64,000 bases of DNA from Flavobacteriaceae bacterium NBU2977 (GTDB lineage: Bacteria > Bacteroidota > Bacteroidia > Flavobacteriales > Flavobacteriaceae): assembly GCA_019931105.1 (NCBI GenBank), contig JAIOUW010000001.1, positions 620,001 through 684,000 on the forward strand, in the 5' to 3' direction. The notes under the pieces are model-generated. The model saw nothing but the letters and a program-made list of their open reading frames with translations, searched no databases and was not told the DNA's origin. Made by a program: the position numbers and the translations under genes. Positions 63,271 to 64,000 of this stretch are shown piece by piece (position 1 is the stretch's first letter; each line of letters begins with the position of its first letter).

Positions 63271-63310
63271 TTTGAATTCGTTAACTTTATAAGGCACTCA
63301 ATCGACCTGT

Positions 63311-64000
63311 ATGCTAAAGCAACATTTACAGTTCAAATTATCTCAAAAGCTATCCCCCCAGCAGATTCAGCTCATGAAGCTGATACAACTTCCTACACAA
63401 GCTTTCGAACAAAGGTTAAAACAAGAACTCGAAGAGAATCCTGCCTTGGAGAGCGGCAAGGATGAATCAGACCTCATCAATGATGACTACGACGACGTAT
63501 TCGAAGGTGAAACGGATAATGAAACCATAACCGCTGAAGACATCAATATCGACGAATATCTCAGCGATGACGAAATACCCGACTATCGCACCAAGGCTAA
63601 CAATTACAGTGCCGACGATGAAGAAAAAAGTGTACCCTATGCAGCGGGTATCTCTTTCAATCAGTACCTTCTAAATCAACTTAACACTGAATATTTGACC
63701 GAGGAGGAATGGGCCATTGCGGAATTTTTGGTGGGTAGCGTTGACGAAAGCGGATATATTCGAAGGCCATTGACCGATATCTTGGACGACCTCGCATTCA
63801 CACAGAACATATATACCGATGAAAAAACCATTGGTAGAATATTGAGAACGGTACAAGAGTTGGACCCCCCAGGGGTAGCGGCCAGGTCTTTGGAGGAGTG
63901 TTTGATAATACAACTTAAACGAAAAGAACCCACACCAAGCGTTCAATTGGCACAGACCATACTTGAAAAATCATTTGAACAGTTTACCAAGAAACACTAT
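63311..64000 (+). CDS. rpoN: RNA polymerase sigma-54 factor, N-terminal part (runs off window)
   Basis: Starts at the ATG at 63311 and is open to the window edge (230 residues seen). Region I is characteristic: FKLSQKLSPQQIQLMKLIQL followed by LKQELEENPALE, the Gln/Leu-rich activator-responding helix. An acidic linker follows (residues of about 55-105), then the core-binding start with SFNQYLLNQLNTEYLTEEEW, FLVGSVDESGYIRRPL and ELDPPGVAARSLEECLIIQL. The DNA-binding domain with the RpoN box is outside the window. It is 40 bp after asnS on the same strand and may be cotranscribed. Confidence 0.96.
   Translation, partial: MLKQHLQFKLSQKLSPQQIQLMKLIQLPTQAFEQRLKQELEENPALESGKDESDLINDDYDDVFEGETDNETITAEDINIDEYLSDDEIPDYRTKANNYSADDEEKSVPYAAGISFNQYLLNQLNTEYLTEEEWAIAEFLVGSVDESGYIRRPLTDILDDLAFTQNIYTDEKTIGRILRTVQELDPPGVAARSLEECLIIQLKRKEPTPSVQLAQTILEKSFEQFTKKHY

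Overview
The window is chromosomal DNA of a flavobacterium, most likely a marine member of the Flavobacteriaceae. Several things support this: two proteins end in type IX secretion (T9SS) sorting domains; promoters fit the Bacteroidetes TTTG-N19-TAnnTTTG form; there is a hybrid two-component sensor with a fused AraC domain; and an alternative complex III operon is fused in order with cytochrome oxidase genes. DUF2723, DUF5916 and DUF4097/DUF2807 proteins are also present. The genus cannot be fixed from the sequence alone. Most of the window is ordinary core genome. I see no insertion sequence, prophage, integron or CRISPR array.

Layout. 1-5.1 kb (minus strand): the start of a kelch-type lipoprotein, a cytochrome c lipoprotein and an uncharacterised lipoprotein, then a 954-residue hybrid sensor/regulator. 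5.1-11.1 kb: ruvB, pckA (gluconeogenesis), a large acyl-CoA dehydrogenase/oxidase-type enzyme and a DUF2807 protein. 11.2-23.0 kb (minus): the respiratory operon actA-actB-actC-actD-actE-actF-coxB-coxA, which would carry electrons from menaquinol through cytochrome c to O2. 23.2-28.1 kb: a SPOR-domain protein and the rimP-nusA-infB operon. 28.3-34.9 kb: a cation/proton antiporter and a 1743-residue T9SS-secreted glucose/sorbosone-dehydrogenase-like diheme protein with PA14 and Big2 modules. Its last two PA14-Big2 modules are a nearly perfect, strikingly GC-rich 765-bp tandem repeat. 35.1-49.0 kb: tRNA-Gln, a DUF2723 membrane protein, a cysteine-less thioredoxin-like protein, a metallophosphoesterase, cutC, an asparaginase-family amidase, polA, a tiny protein that is almost only a T9SS sorting domain, a lipocalin-like lipoprotein and a DUF5916 protein. 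49.2-52.5 kb: rplM-rpsI-rpsB-tsf. 52.5-55.6 kb (minus): an ECF sigma factor, a membrane protein with HEAT-like repeats in the anti-sigma position and two DUF4097 proteins. 55.7-64 kb: an M61 peptidase, pyrH-frr, an RND/MMPL exporter, asnS and the start of rpoN.

How the parts work together. Translation and RNA functions cluster in three operons: rimP-nusA-infB, rplM-rpsI-rpsB-tsf and pyrH-frr. The ACIII-cox operon is a complete quinol-to-oxygen module except for oxidase subunit III, which is not in the window. Most worth a second look: the GC-rich duplicated cassette in the secreted dehydrogenase; a helix-hairpin-helix tail shared by ActC and ribosomal protein S2; the cysteine-less thioredoxin; the cargo-less T9SS protein; the sigma/HEAT/DUF4097 module; and a terminator-like hairpin in the rimP-nusA-infB leader.

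All family assignments were made by reading motifs and general resemblance. No database search or structure prediction was run.
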